Assembly (NCBI GenBank): GCA_943736015.1
Contig: OX031071.1
Coordinates: 126,501 to 190,500, forward strand
Direction: 5' to 3'
From: Tridacna crocea
Lineage: Eukaryota; Mollusca; Bivalvia; Cardiida; Cardiidae
Length of the DNA stretch: 64,000 nucleotides
Part shown: positions 56,401-60,124 of the stretch, piece after piece
Position numbering within the stretch: the stretch's first letter is position 1
Layout of the letters: the number at the start of each line of letters is the position of its first letter
Notes under the pieces: generated by a model
Seen by the model: only the letters and a program-made list of their open reading frames with translations
The model's database searches: none
What the model was told of the DNA's origin: nothing
Made by a program: the position numbers and the translations under genes

Positions 56401-57468
56401 CATATGTTGCAATAATTTGCCACTCTTGTTTCATTATCATTTGGCCTTGAACCTCAATATCTGGTATTTATCTTCATTGTAGACCTTTACTGCTTAGTAC
56501 TCAGGTGAGCGATATAGGACCATCATGGTCCTCTTGCATGTATTAGCCAGTGGAGCAATACAGGGCCATTATCGCTCTCTTATTTTTAATTTTATCTTCA
56601 GATAAAATATATGAAGAAATGAAATTCTGCTTTACAGGAAACGCCATATGTATGTGGAATGTGTGGAATGAAGTTTGCTAGTTCAGAAAAGCTGTGGAAC
56701 CATTCAAAAGAATTACATTCTCAAGATCAGTGTTGTGACCTTCATTTAAAACCACATGACACAGACTGTGCTTCAGAATTACACTCAGACATACAGTTTA
56801 CTACAAGTTCAAACTCGGTTGATGTTACACAGTCTATCATTCAATGTGATTCAAAATTACCAACAGATAGTGAGTGTAGAGGAAATAATTCCGGTGAAAT
56901 GGATGTGAATAAATCTGTATCAGATTTAGAGTTAGGCATGCATTCTACATTAAATAGATCTCTGAATGAAAGCTTAAAGTTCAAGACAAATAGTATAAAT
57001 GAGTTTGACTATCACAATAACAGTACAACAGTTCTTAAAAATTGCAAAGAGCAGAACCAGTCTGAATTTGAAAGACTGGTTGCACAGTCGGCTTGTAGTG
57101 AAATTCCAGTTTCAGAACCAGTCAACAATGTTGTTGAAATAAGCACAAGCAATGATTTCGAAGCAGAAAATGAGAACCTGACTTATATCAACACAGTTGT
57201 CATTGAAACAGGTGAACAATATACATGTAATACTGTTGAAGACACATTTTATGACAGTACAAATATTCCTAAAGATTGCAGCAAAGAAAATGAGGAGAAC
57301 CAGTCTGAATTTGAGAGACTGGTTACACAGACAGTTTATAATGAAATTCCAGTCTCAGAACCAGTCAACAATATGGTGGAAATAGATGCCAGCAATGATC
57401 TCAAAGAGGAAAACGAGAGTATTAATACAGTCACTGTTCAAACAGAAGAACTACAGAGTACTTTTTGA
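26396..57468 (+). CDS. HIVEP/shn: Schnurri/HIVEP (ZAS-family) zinc-finger transcription factor, 14 exons
   Basis: A nuclear DNA-binding regulator. In flies, Schnurri works with Mad/Medea in Dpp/BMP signalling; vertebrate HIVEP1-3 bind kappaB-like sites. The 14 exons total 9,351 nt in one frame (3,116 residues; vertebrate members are about 2,400-2,700). Seen: ZAS-N pair at 267-315 (CPYC...HIRAHTGERPYPC...SFKTKSNLYKH); central CCHC finger at 1243-1264; IRGRGRGRY then ZAS-C pair at 1853-1903 ([20 protein letters not shown]); an acidic tract; three C2H2 fingers at 2444-2538; three more units at 2790-2867, the first lacking its fourth ligand. The protein has repeated RxxS[LV] sites and an 81-residue C-terminal duplication. 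The RGRGRG plus ZAS-C match makes the family certain. Intron phases are all compatible. The stop lies in a MITE edge. Confidence 0.95.
27572..27855. mobile_element. Hairpin MITE, tail-tail form
   Basis: Both flanks are tail type (CAAACGACAAATGTTTGGAC left, GTCGTCTGCAGATGCTTTC right). Right TTAA 27852 is shared with the next copy. Intron 1. Confidence 0.82.
27852..28077 (+). mobile_element. Hairpin MITE, complete with decayed right end
   Basis: TTAACTCTTTATCACACAAT to CGTTTGGTATAGAATA; adjoins the tail-tail copy. Confidence 0.88.
28413..28566. repeat. 53-bp minisatellite, three units
   Basis: GAAGAAAGTTGTCAGGTA...TTTGGACAGATCTTCAA repeats three times; the first unit lacks 8 bases. It lies 130 bases before Schnurri exon 2. 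Confidence 0.85.
28697..28771 (+). CDS. HIVEP/shn: Schnurri exon 2
   Basis: Encodes residues 15-38 (QFSVDEDVDPSLETNPPVCK...) between TACTTTCAG and ACTG|GTAAGT, phase 1 on both sides. Confidence 0.8.
29683..30010. repeat. Inverted pair of 5S-like GGATGGGTGACC segments
   Basis: GTCTGGATGGGTGACCAGGT then GTTGCACGTTAC occurs on + at 29974-30007 and on - at 29682-29716. GGATGGGTGACC is the conserved 3' motif of 5S rRNA genes, suggesting 5S-derived SINE heads. Confidence 0.5.
30048..30345 (+). mobile_element. SINE S1 (tRNA-derived), complete
   Basis: tRNA-like head with A-box TATAGCTCAATAGG and B-box GGTTCGAATCC. The anticodon loop carries extra bases, so it is not a working tRNA. Body: CTTTCGGATGAGACGTTAAA, GCACGTTAAAGAACC; tail AATAAACGAAAATAATC. 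Confidence 0.85.
30459..30670 (-). mobile_element. Hairpin MITE, core tip deleted
   Basis: Reads GGAGAAAATTTTCTCC: the GCTGG..CCAGC tip is gone, so the hairpin has no loop. Confidence 0.85.
30765..30890. repeat. Decayed hairpin MITE
   Basis: AATGCTGGTTACCAGTAATA with altered arms. Confidence 0.5.
30907..31128 (-). mobile_element. Hairpin MITE, degraded left arm
   Basis: TTAACTCTTTTCCACACAAC; tip GCTGATTATCAGT. Confidence 0.78.
31233..31355 (+). CDS. HIVEP/shn: Schnurri exon 3
   Basis: Residues 40-79, acidic and Ser/Thr-rich (SFTPTNSEEETLSEPVKPL...). The acceptor is TCTTTAAATAG, the donor GCAG|GTAAGT, with phase 1 on both sides. Confidence 0.82.
31532..31647 (+). CDS. HIVEP/shn: Schnurri exon 4
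   Basis: Residues 81-118, acidic and ending in RNLSLEALFQ. Phase 1 in, phase 0 out at CCAG|GTATGA. A hairpin MITE starts 8 bases past the donor. Confidence 0.82.
31656..32161 (-). mobile_element. Hairpin MITE split by SINE S1
   Basis: Pieces 31656-31681 and 31986-32161 make one copy; the intervening 31682-31985 is a SINE. Intron 4. Confidence 0.88.
31682..31985 (-). mobile_element. SINE S1, reverse, with 11-bp TSD
   Basis: ATGACAAGATT at 31671-31681 and 31986-31996 flanks it. The tRNA-like head is at the right (TACTGAGCTATATTGGC in reverse) and the tail at the left. Confidence 0.9.
32190..32330. repeat. Hairpin MITE fragment
   Basis: ACATTGTGGAAAAAGAAGAA to GTCGTCTGCAAGGAG; ends lost. Confidence 0.6.
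32333..32561 (-). mobile_element. Hairpin MITE, complete, with paired tip change
   Basis: Tip is GGTGGTAACCACC instead of GCTGGTAACCAGC: both arms changed together. Confidence 0.92.
32567..32726 (-). mobile_element. Hairpin MITE, internally deleted
   Basis: 160 bases, TTAA to TTAA; right arm lost (GAGAAATGCTGGGATTGTGA). Confidence 0.8.
32811..33039 (+). mobile_element. Hairpin MITE subfamily 3, complete
   Basis: TTAACCCTTTACCAAACAAG; arms ACACTGTGGG / (C)AACAGTGT; tip GCTCGTAACGAGC. Confidence 0.88.
33189..33827. mobile_element. TGTGACCC MITE interrupted by another element
   Basis: Left part to about 33333 and right part from about 33737 together match 17906-18157. Confidence 0.78.
33334..33735. 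mobile_element. CTAACATGACAC element, about 400 bases, nested
   Basis: Matches 47152-47515 along its length. Its right half is a palindrome: CGTTCAATAAACCACGTTGT ... GTGGTTTATGGAACGATATA. Confidence 0.82.
33914..34137 (+). mobile_element. Hairpin MITE subfamily 2, complete
   Basis: TTAACCCTTTACTCCATTGA; tip GCTCGTAACGAGG. Confidence 0.85.
34225..34357 (-). mobile_element. Hairpin MITE, left-truncated
   Basis: Arms carry GAAGAAAATGC / GCATTTTCTTC; ends ATGTTAAAG 20 bases before exon 5. Confidence 0.82.
34377..34529 (+). CDS. HIVEP/shn: Schnurri exon 5
   Basis: 51 codons (residues 119-169; VTDTELQAISKQGPG...ELIYEQE), phase 0 on both sides. It lies between two hairpin MITEs, one ending 20 bases before the acceptor and one starting 10 bases after the donor. 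Confidence 0.82.
34539..34765. mobile_element. Hairpin MITE, tail-tail form, one arm deleted
   Basis: Tail sequence on both sides; only the tip and right arm remain. Confidence 0.78.
34944..35033 (+). CDS. HIVEP/shn: Schnurri exon 6
   Basis: 30 codons (residues 170-199; DDPDEVPLLSTHSGQIKH...). The acceptor TTTTTTTTTGTCTAG is strong; the donor is GAG|GTTTGT. Confidence 0.8.
35067..35295 (+). mobile_element. Hairpin MITE, complete
   Basis: First of the intron-6 cluster; its right TTAA is shared with a tail fragment (35292-35374). Confidence 0.92.
35373..35601 (-). mobile_element. Hairpin MITE, complete
   Basis: TTAACCCGTTACCACATGAG; tip AAGTTACCAGC. A fragment follows at 35624-35709. Confidence 0.88.
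35710..35938 (-). mobile_element. Hairpin MITE, complete
   Basis: TTAACTCTTTTCCATACAAC to GGTAAAGAGTTAA. Confidence 0.9.
36039..36229 (+). mobile_element. Hairpin MITE, right arm deleted
   Basis: Left arm ends GCTGGTTACCATCC and runs straight into tail sequence. Confidence 0.82.
36465..36693 (+). mobile_element. Hairpin MITE, complete
   Basis: Tip ACTGGTAACCATT; arms partly mismatched. Confidence 0.9.
36735..36788. repeat. Fragment of the 10078 palindrome family
   Basis: GAAAATATTACCGAAGATGT and CTCATGGCTGTGCC match its centre. Confidence 0.55.
36789..37017 (+). mobile_element. Hairpin MITE, complete
   Basis: Ends 34 bases before the giant exon 7. Confidence 0.92.
37052..42534 (+). CDS. 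HIVEP/shn: Schnurri exon 7, giant exon with ZAS-N, CCHC and ZAS-C fingers
   Basis: 5,483-nt exon for residues 200-2026. It holds both ZAS finger pairs and the central CCHC finger. Between the pairs lies a long Ser/Thr/Pro/Gln-rich, low-complexity region (about 450-1150) typical of an activation or recruitment domain. A region at about 1710-1780 (SYPTLRSLTHMTFCCIDKPQ, SNWCIAQNNSNLFGLSTKK) resembles the conserved block before ZAS-C in vertebrate HIVEPs. Acidic run DEDDDD...EEGEEDDMEEDLSED follows ZAS-C. Giant central exons are also found in vertebrate HIVEP genes. It leaves in phase 2 at GATGG|GTGAGT. Confidence 0.96.
42567..42796 (+). mobile_element. Hairpin MITE, complete
   Basis: Starts 32 bases after exon 7; arms AACGCTGTGGG / CCCACAGTGTT. 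Confidence 0.93.
42842..43378 (-). mobile_element. Hairpin MITE subfamily 3 cluster with tandem half-units
   Basis: A left half (42842-42977), a full copy (42978-43204), then two extra right halves (43205-43290, 43291-43378). Each half begins CGAGCAATTTCTCC and ends TTTGGGAAAG.GTTAA/CA. Confidence 0.9.
43379..43490. mobile_element. AGATCAAGATCAGAC palindromic repeat
   Basis: Adjoins the half-unit array; GGCTGCTAAGCGTGACTC start. Confidence 0.72.
43512..43740 (-). mobile_element. Hairpin MITE subfamily 2, complete
   Basis: Arms have GTGACAAAAGGTG / CATCTTTTGTCAC, a further paired change from GTGGC. Confidence 0.9.
43809..44033 (-). mobile_element. Hairpin MITE, complete
   Basis: Left end GTAAACTCATTACTAAACGA; right GGTAATGGGTTAA. 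Confidence 0.88.
44200..44460 (+). mobile_element. SINE S2, longest copy
   Basis: Head GCTCCGGTAGCTCAGTTGAT with A-box; body to GGGCAGGAGCACTGTCTGCT. Confidence 0.75.
44475..44704 (+). mobile_element. Hairpin MITE subfamily 2, complete
   Basis: Near-perfect arms TTGTGGCAAAAGGCG / CACCTTTTGCCACAA. Confidence 0.93.
44755..44983 (+). mobile_element. Hairpin MITE, complete
   Basis: Arms TTGCAGGAAAAGGAG / CTCCTTTTCCTGCAA: another paired change. Confidence 0.92.
45047..45289 (+). CDS. HIVEP/shn: Schnurri exon 8
   Basis: Residues 2028-2107 (RVEESTPSSQSSSQTERNLF...KVLAS), phase 2 on both sides, between AATTTTTAG and CCAG|GTACAG. It is Ser/Thr-rich with no recognised domain. Confidence 0.82.
45308..45555. 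mobile_element. GATCAGCCTGC palindromic MITE, diverged
   Basis: GAAAAGGGAGCATTCAGACA ... CCCCTTTTCGCACGCTGT; starts 18 bases after exon 8. Confidence 0.72.
45590..45780. repeat. SINE-like unit
   Basis: TTGGGCAAGACAATTCAGAA and GACCTGGAGGACCTAGGCTG suggest a tRNA-derived SINE; only one copy here. Confidence 0.4.
46121..46575 (+). mobile_element. Hairpin MITE carrying a nested hairpin MITE
   Basis: Outer copy is split after GATGCCCCTG (46160) and resumes at AGAAGCCTTTTGAAAACATT (46390). Confidence 0.92.
46161..46389 (-). mobile_element. Nested hairpin MITE subfamily 3 with TTAA duplication
   Basis: TTAACCCTTTCCCAAACAAC to TTTGGGAAAGAGTTAA, complete. Confidence 0.92.
46607..46819 (-). mobile_element. 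Hairpin MITE, left end decayed
   Basis: Tip GCTCTTTACCAGC; shares its right TTAA with the next copy. Confidence 0.82.
46816..47045 (+). mobile_element. Hairpin MITE, complete
   Basis: Arms TTGTAGGAAAAGG / CCTTTTCCTACAA, paired change. Confidence 0.92.
47152..47515. mobile_element. CTAACATGACAC element, second copy
   Basis: Same order as 33334-33735, about 40 bases shorter in its left half. Confidence 0.82.
47560..47600 (+). CDS. HIVEP/shn: Schnurri exon 9 (micro-exon)
   Basis: 41 nt (residues 2108-2121; SLSTVYGNLTTSHE), phase 2 in and phase 1 out. The strong acceptor TATTTACCAG, donor GAAG|GTATGT and frame fit on both sides support it. Confidence 0.75.
47628..48440 (+). mobile_element. Dispersed bivalve-type repeat with tandem core
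   Basis: Starts in C-run/G-run DNA (GGTTTATTGGTTTCGCCATG) and ends CAAAGGCCTCTAGTTT. TCATATCCTATTGATTTTGA ... GGGAAAAGTAGCCAGTTA recurs every 90-120 bases at about 47960, 48075 and 48175, with a diverged unit at 48340. Confidence 0.72.
48445..48673 (+). mobile_element. Hairpin MITE, complete
   Basis: Abuts the previous repeat; ends 33 bases before exon 10. Confidence 0.92.
48707..48784 (+). CDS. HIVEP/shn: Schnurri exon 10
   Basis: Residues 2122-2147 (DEISMHKDNEIIWGLLNLSD...), phase 1 on both sides, between AACATTTCAG and GAAG|GTATTT. Confidence 0.8.
48827..48973 (-). mobile_element. Hairpin MITE, cut by SINE S2
   Basis: Tail half and left arm only; breaks at ATACCATTTTCTTTCC. Confidence 0.75.
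48974..49110 (+). mobile_element. SINE S2, 5' truncated
   Basis: CCTAGGATTGATGATAGTCA to GGTGAAAGAAACTGAAGG. Confidence 0.7.
49125..49322. mobile_element. Long palindromic MITE, GGCCCGTATTCACCAACC
   Basis: About 95-base arms meeting at CTAAACCATTTGGTTTAG; ends CGTATTCACCAACCAT / ATGGTTGGTGAATACCG. Confidence 0.85.
49490..49604. repeat. Diverged hairpin MITE
   Basis: Arms AACTGTGGAAAATG / CTTTTTCCACAGTG; ends GAAAGGGTTAA. Confidence 0.6.
49650..49785 (-). mobile_element. Hairpin MITE, left-truncated
   Basis: Tip GCTGACAACCAGC. Confidence 0.72.
49801..49871 (+). CDS. HIVEP/shn: Schnurri exon 11
   Basis: Residues 2148-2171 (DAKRPDTAEGHMKVTDQSSV...). Phase 1 in, phase 0 out. The donor TCT|GTAAGTA runs straight into the TTAA of a hairpin MITE at 49879. 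Confidence 0.8.
49879..50085 (-). mobile_element. Hairpin MITE, right end shortened
   Basis: Left TTAA is 8 bases inside intron 11. Confidence 0.85.
50085..50275 (+). mobile_element. Hairpin MITE, variant arms
   Basis: Arms GGAGAGAAAATGA / TCATTCTCTCC share an extra GA on both sides. Confidence 0.72.
50280..50770. other. Intron DNA without recognised repeat
   Basis: Nothing coding; ACAAGGGAGATAATTTGAC at 50664 is a short string shared with other gene-free parts. Confidence 0.45.
50775..51000 (-). mobile_element. Hairpin MITE, complete
   Basis: TTAACTAATTACCAAACAAC; right end GGTAATGGATATA. Confidence 0.9.
51004..51222 (+). mobile_element. Hairpin MITE, complete
   Basis: Subfamily 3-like ends (CCCTTTCCCAAAC) with a subfamily 1 core: a chimera. 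Confidence 0.9.
51405..51560. mobile_element. Palindrome, AATCAACTGGTT arms
   Basis: GATAATCAACTGGTTGTTTT...ATATCTCACGAGGATGCG faces CGCGTCCGAGTGAGATAT...ATAACCAGTTGATTATT. Confidence 0.82.
51765..51848. repeat. Palindrome, GGGTACTCATTAGAA
   Basis: AACCGTTTGTTATGGGTACTC / GAGTACCCACAGCATAAGGTT, about 35-base arms. Confidence 0.78.
51999..53897 (+). CDS. HIVEP/shn: Schnurri exon 12, three C2H2 fingers plus half a fourth
   Basis: 633 codons (residues 2172-2804). A Ser/Thr-rich first half is followed by three fingers at 2444-2464, 2473-2495 and 2516-2538, the last reading CELCDIAFRVRGHLTKHFRS with an LEDIGKLPVGTW extension. This cluster corresponds in position to the C-terminal finger triplet of fly Schnurri. 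An acidic region follows, and the exon ends in the middle of another finger (CGLCSQDFSTVELLK). Confidence 0.92.
53970..54083. repeat. AGATCAAGATCAGGC palindromic repeat
   Basis: Fourth copy of the 25178 family, diverged. Confidence 0.65.
54220..54448 (+). mobile_element. Hairpin MITE subfamily 2, complete
   Basis: Arms GTGACAAAAGGTG / CACCTTTTGTCAC; right TTAA shared. Confidence 0.92.
54445..54627. mobile_element. Hairpin MITE, head-head form
   Basis: Head sequence at both ends (AATGACGACTTTTGACAACC and AGGGTCGTCAAACC). Confidence 0.85.
54683..54790 (+). CDS. HIVEP/shn: Schnurri exon 13, finger exon
   Basis: 36 codons completing the finger begun in exon 12 (THLMKKAEL; the expected second His is Lys) and encoding a full C2H2 finger at 2818-2838 (CEYCDAGFTNAQSLKIHLNT, then H). 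Phase 0 on both sides. Confidence 0.9.
55377..56545. mobile_element. AGCTCACCTG-bounded element with tandem units
   Basis: TAGCTCACCTGATTTTTAGC at left and ACTCAGGTGAGCGATATAGG at right. Inside, GAAACTAGAAGG.. then AGAGCTTTGATATTTGGTAT and GATGCCCCTGGGGTCA repeats about five times, 130-170 bases apart. Confidence 0.75.
56638..57468 (+). CDS. HIVEP/shn: Schnurri exon 14, last finger and C-terminus
   Basis: 276 codons and TGA. It opens with a C2H2 finger (CGMCGMKFASSEKLWNH...H, 2846-2867), then a Ser/Asn/Glu-rich tail containing two copies of an 81-residue unit with NQSEFERLV at residues 2980 and 3061. The stop TGA at 57466-57468 lies in the TTGA where the MITE target TTAA should be, so this 3' end may not be ancestral; see the pseudogene-like segment at 57657. 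Confidence 0.88.
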   Translation, partial: ETPYVCGMCGMKFASSEKLWNHSKELHSQDQCCDLHLKPHDTDCASELHSDIQFTTSSNSVDVTQSIIQCDSKLPTDSECRGNNSGEMDVNKSVSDLELGMHSTLNRSLNESLKFKTNSINEFDYHNNSTTVLKNCKEQNQSEFERLVAQSACSEIPVSEPVNNVVEISTSNDFEAENENLTYINTVVIETGEQYTCNTVEDTFYDSTNIPKDCSKENEENQSEFERLVTQTVYNEIPVSEPVNNMVEIDASNDLKEENESINTVTVQTEELQSTF

Positions 57469-57655
57469 CCATATACCACACAATCTCAAGAGTTAACACC
57501 CTGAGAAATAAGCCTTTTGAAAACATTGTTGTAAAAGGAGAAAATGTTGGTAACCAGCATTTTCTCCTTTTCCCGCAATGTTTTCTAACCTCAGATCTGC
57601 ACATGCTTTCAAAATTTGGTATAACCTAAAAATTTGTCATTAGGTAAAGAGTTTT
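57465..57655 (+). mobile_element. Hairpin MITE in the last Schnurri exon
   Basis: TTGACCATATACCACACAAT left, TTAGGTAAAGAGTTTT right; core arms well matched. About 35 bases missing in the tail half. Confidence 0.88.
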
Positions 57656-57656
57656 A

Positions 57657-57758
57657 GATGGTGCAAAAGGCAGTTCTGGATGTGAAAACGACAACGAAAG
57701 TGCATATAACCCTATGTTTACACCATGTCCCTGGCAGCCACAGAAGCCCTCTTTCTGA
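57657..57758 (+). other. Open 33-codon segment, probable former or alternative Schnurri C-terminus
   Basis: Directly beyond the hairpin MITE, a frame opens as DGAKGSSGCENDNESAYNPM and ends QPQKPSF with TGA at 57756-57758. TTTTAG at 57652-57657 can serve as an acceptor (phase 1). Phase-1 donors exist at 57212 (ACAG|GTGAAC) and, weakly, at 57458. Either this is sequence cut off by the MITE insertion, or it is spliced on with the MITE as intron. Coding status is inferred from composition only. Confidence 0.5.
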
Positions 57759-57879
57759 CAACAGTGGACAAAATGGGATCGATTTAATACAACACAGAGG
57801 TATGTTATAAGTAAAGCGGATCGCATCAGAACTTACTTGCATGTAACTAACGGTAACAAGACTCAGAGATGTTCCATGT

Positions 57880-58102
57880 TTGGATAAGGAAGCCCTTTTT
57901 CTTTTTCTCTGATAGAAAAGGTTTTAAAAAAAAAATTGTGGGAAAAGGGGAAAATACCGGTAACCAGCATTTTTCTCCTATACCAGCAATGTTTTCCAAG
58001 CCTCTCATATAAAACTTTATTTTTGACTCATGATGATTTTGTGATTTGCAAATGCTTTGAATTTGAGCAAGTCTACGTTTTTGTTGTGTGGTAAGGAGTT
58101 AA
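57880..58102 (+). mobile_element. Hairpin MITE, head decayed
   Basis: Tip ACCGGTAACCAGC; tail end GTGTGGTAAGGAGTTAA. Confidence 0.75.
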
Positions 58103-58181
58103 ACTAGAAACTTTTGATCAGCAAGATTTATTTTTCAGATAATTTAAAGTAACAACTGGATTTGACATCATGTATACTATC

Positions 58182-58358
58182 TCAACCTTTTACCAAACAA
58201 TCCTTGGTCTTTATGGCCCTAAAAATGAAGCCTTTAGAAAACATTGTGGGAAAAGAAGAAAATGCTGGTTACCAGCATTTCCTCCTTTTCCCACAATGTT
58301 TTCAAAAGGCTACTATTCCAGACCCGTAAAAACCAGTGATTATTTGGTAAAGGGTTAA
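58182..58358. mobile_element. Hairpin MITE, head-head form
   Basis: ACCAAACAATCCTTGGTC and AACCAGTGATTATTTGGT mirror each other. Confidence 0.82.
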
Positions 58359-58689
58359 AGGATATTTACAGATGAAATGGAATTAGGATAAGCTGTACTA
58401 CCGACACCACATCATAAAACAACGTTTACCTGTAGAAAATCGTTCATGTGTGATAAATTTCTGTCGATTATCGGAAGAAATAATCGCAGAGGTGTTACTG
58501 CATTGATACTGGGTCAGTAGGTACTCGTATGTGCTAGAAATCACGTTTTGAACCATTTTATTCAAAATGATCACAATTTTACCACTATAACAAGAATTTT
58601 TGTTAATGTTACGTTTGTTTTGTTGGAGTCCTGTTACAAATCTATCATGAAGTATGTGCTGTTAGTTACGTTTTGTTTGTTATAATGTA

Positions 58690-58715
58690 AATAAAAGTGA
58701 TAATATGAAAATAAA
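58690..58715 (+). terminator. Candidate poly(A) signals of the Schnurri gene
   Basis: AATAAA occurs at 58690 and again at 58710 in A/T-rich DNA, about 1.2 kb past the stop, suggesting a MITE-containing 3' UTR. Confidence 0.4.
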
Positions 58716-58735
58716 CATCTGTTATGTTATTATGG

Positions 58736-58890
58736 AAAAACCCATTACCACACAATCTTGTGTTTTAATAACATTTAACATTGTTGAAGGAGGAGAAAAT
58801 GCTGGGAATCAGCACTTTCTCCCAGTATTTTTATTTTGTTGGATGCAAACATTTTCAATTTGGTTTAGTCTAAAATTTTGTTGTGGACCA
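58736..58890 (+). mobile_element. Hairpin MITE, shortened arms
   Basis: AACCCATTACCACACAATCT; tip GCTGGGAATCAGC. Confidence 0.7.
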
Positions 58891-59032
58891 TTTAAGTGGC
58901 TAGAGATTTTTGTATGCAACAGTGCCACAGAACTTCCAAAGAACCCTAGTCTAGGCTAGAGCTCATGTCCATTTATGATTTGGTATCAAATATACTAGTA
59001 TTGTTTGATCAATAAATGAATAAATTGTGAAT

Positions 59033-59262
59033 CCTTTATCACATTCTTACAAGTTGATATGATCCTGCAAAAGAGGGATTTTGAAAACATTGTGGGAAAA
59101 GTAGAAAATGCTGATAACCAGCATTTTCTCCTTTTCCCACAATTTTTTCTACCTTTCCAAAAATGACTCGCATTTTTTTTTTTTCATGTGTATATTTTGT
59201 TGTCTATAAATGCTTTCAATTTTAGACCAGTTTAGAATCTAGTCATGAGGTAATGGGTAAAA
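59033..59262 (+). mobile_element. Hairpin MITE, both ends decayed
   Basis: Core clear; right end GAGGTAATGGGTAAAA. Confidence 0.8.
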
Positions 59263-59385
59263 TTATCCCTAGCCTTTATTTTACGAATAACTCTTTATCT
59301 TCCTGCAAACAGAGGCTTTTGAAAACAATCACGGAAGTAGAGAATTATCTTGCGTCAAGAAGTTGATCTATTTCTGTGAATGCTT

Positions 59386-59614
59386 TTAGCCCTTTACCAC
59401 ACAATTCCGACTTTTAACAACTCTGTGAAAGGAGCCTTTTGAAAACATTGTGGGAAAAGGAGAAAATGCTGATAACCAGCATTTTCTCCTTTTCCCACAC
59501 TGTTTTCTACCCTTCCTAACACAAATTTCAATTTTCTAGTCACATTTACTCTGTCATCTGCAAATGCTCTCAATTTAGGTCAGTCTAAAATTTTGTGGTT
59601 TGGTAAAGAGTTAA
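59386..59614 (+). mobile_element. Hairpin MITE, complete
   Basis: Left TTAG in place of TTAA; right TTAA. Confidence 0.9.
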
Positions 59615-59689
59615 CTCTGTACCAAGCCAAGCCCTGATAGTGCACTGCACAACCTGAAAAGAAAGTGGGGGGAGGGGGGGGAAGGAGGG

Positions 59690-59875
59690 GTGGTACTAGC
59701 TCAACACCCCTCACAGCTGGGCCAATTTCTTTTCAAGGGCAGATGAAAGTTAATGAGGCAGGATTCATTTCTTTCTACCCAAAAATCACTACTTTAGTGA
59801 TGGTTATGTAGGAAAGTGACATTGGTGAAAAAAACAGTATTGTACAAAGACTGGTAAAAGACACATCCTGAGAGC
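59690..59875 (+). repeat. SINE S2, diverged
   Basis: GCTGGGCCAATTTCTTTTCA and GGCAGGATTCATTTCTTTCT. Confidence 0.6.
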
Positions 59876-59908
59876 TTGTTAGCTCCATAAAAAACAAAAA
59901 ACAGGAGC

Positions 59909-60115
59909 TTAACTCACTACCAAACGACAAAATGTTAGGTTTGTCCAAATCGAAAGCATTTGCAGACGACAAAATAAAAGTGACTGAAAATTTGAAATTT
60001 GTTTTGTGAAGGCTAGAAAACATTGTGGGAAAAGGAGAAAATGCTGGTTACCAATGTTTTCTAAAGGCTTCTTTCTCATGGGCATCAAAAGTAGGGATTG
60101 TGTGGTAATGGGTTA
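59909..60115 (-). mobile_element. Hairpin MITE, right arm deleted
   Basis: GCTGGTTACCAATGTTTTCT skips the arm. Confidence 0.85.
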
Positions 60116-60124
60116 TCCAAGAAA

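Noticed and set aside
725..60115. Many recurring 60-90 codon frames containing ENIVGKGENAGNQHFLLFPQCF
   Set aside because: They are read-through of the hairpin MITE, occur in whatever frame the copy sits, and lack gene context.
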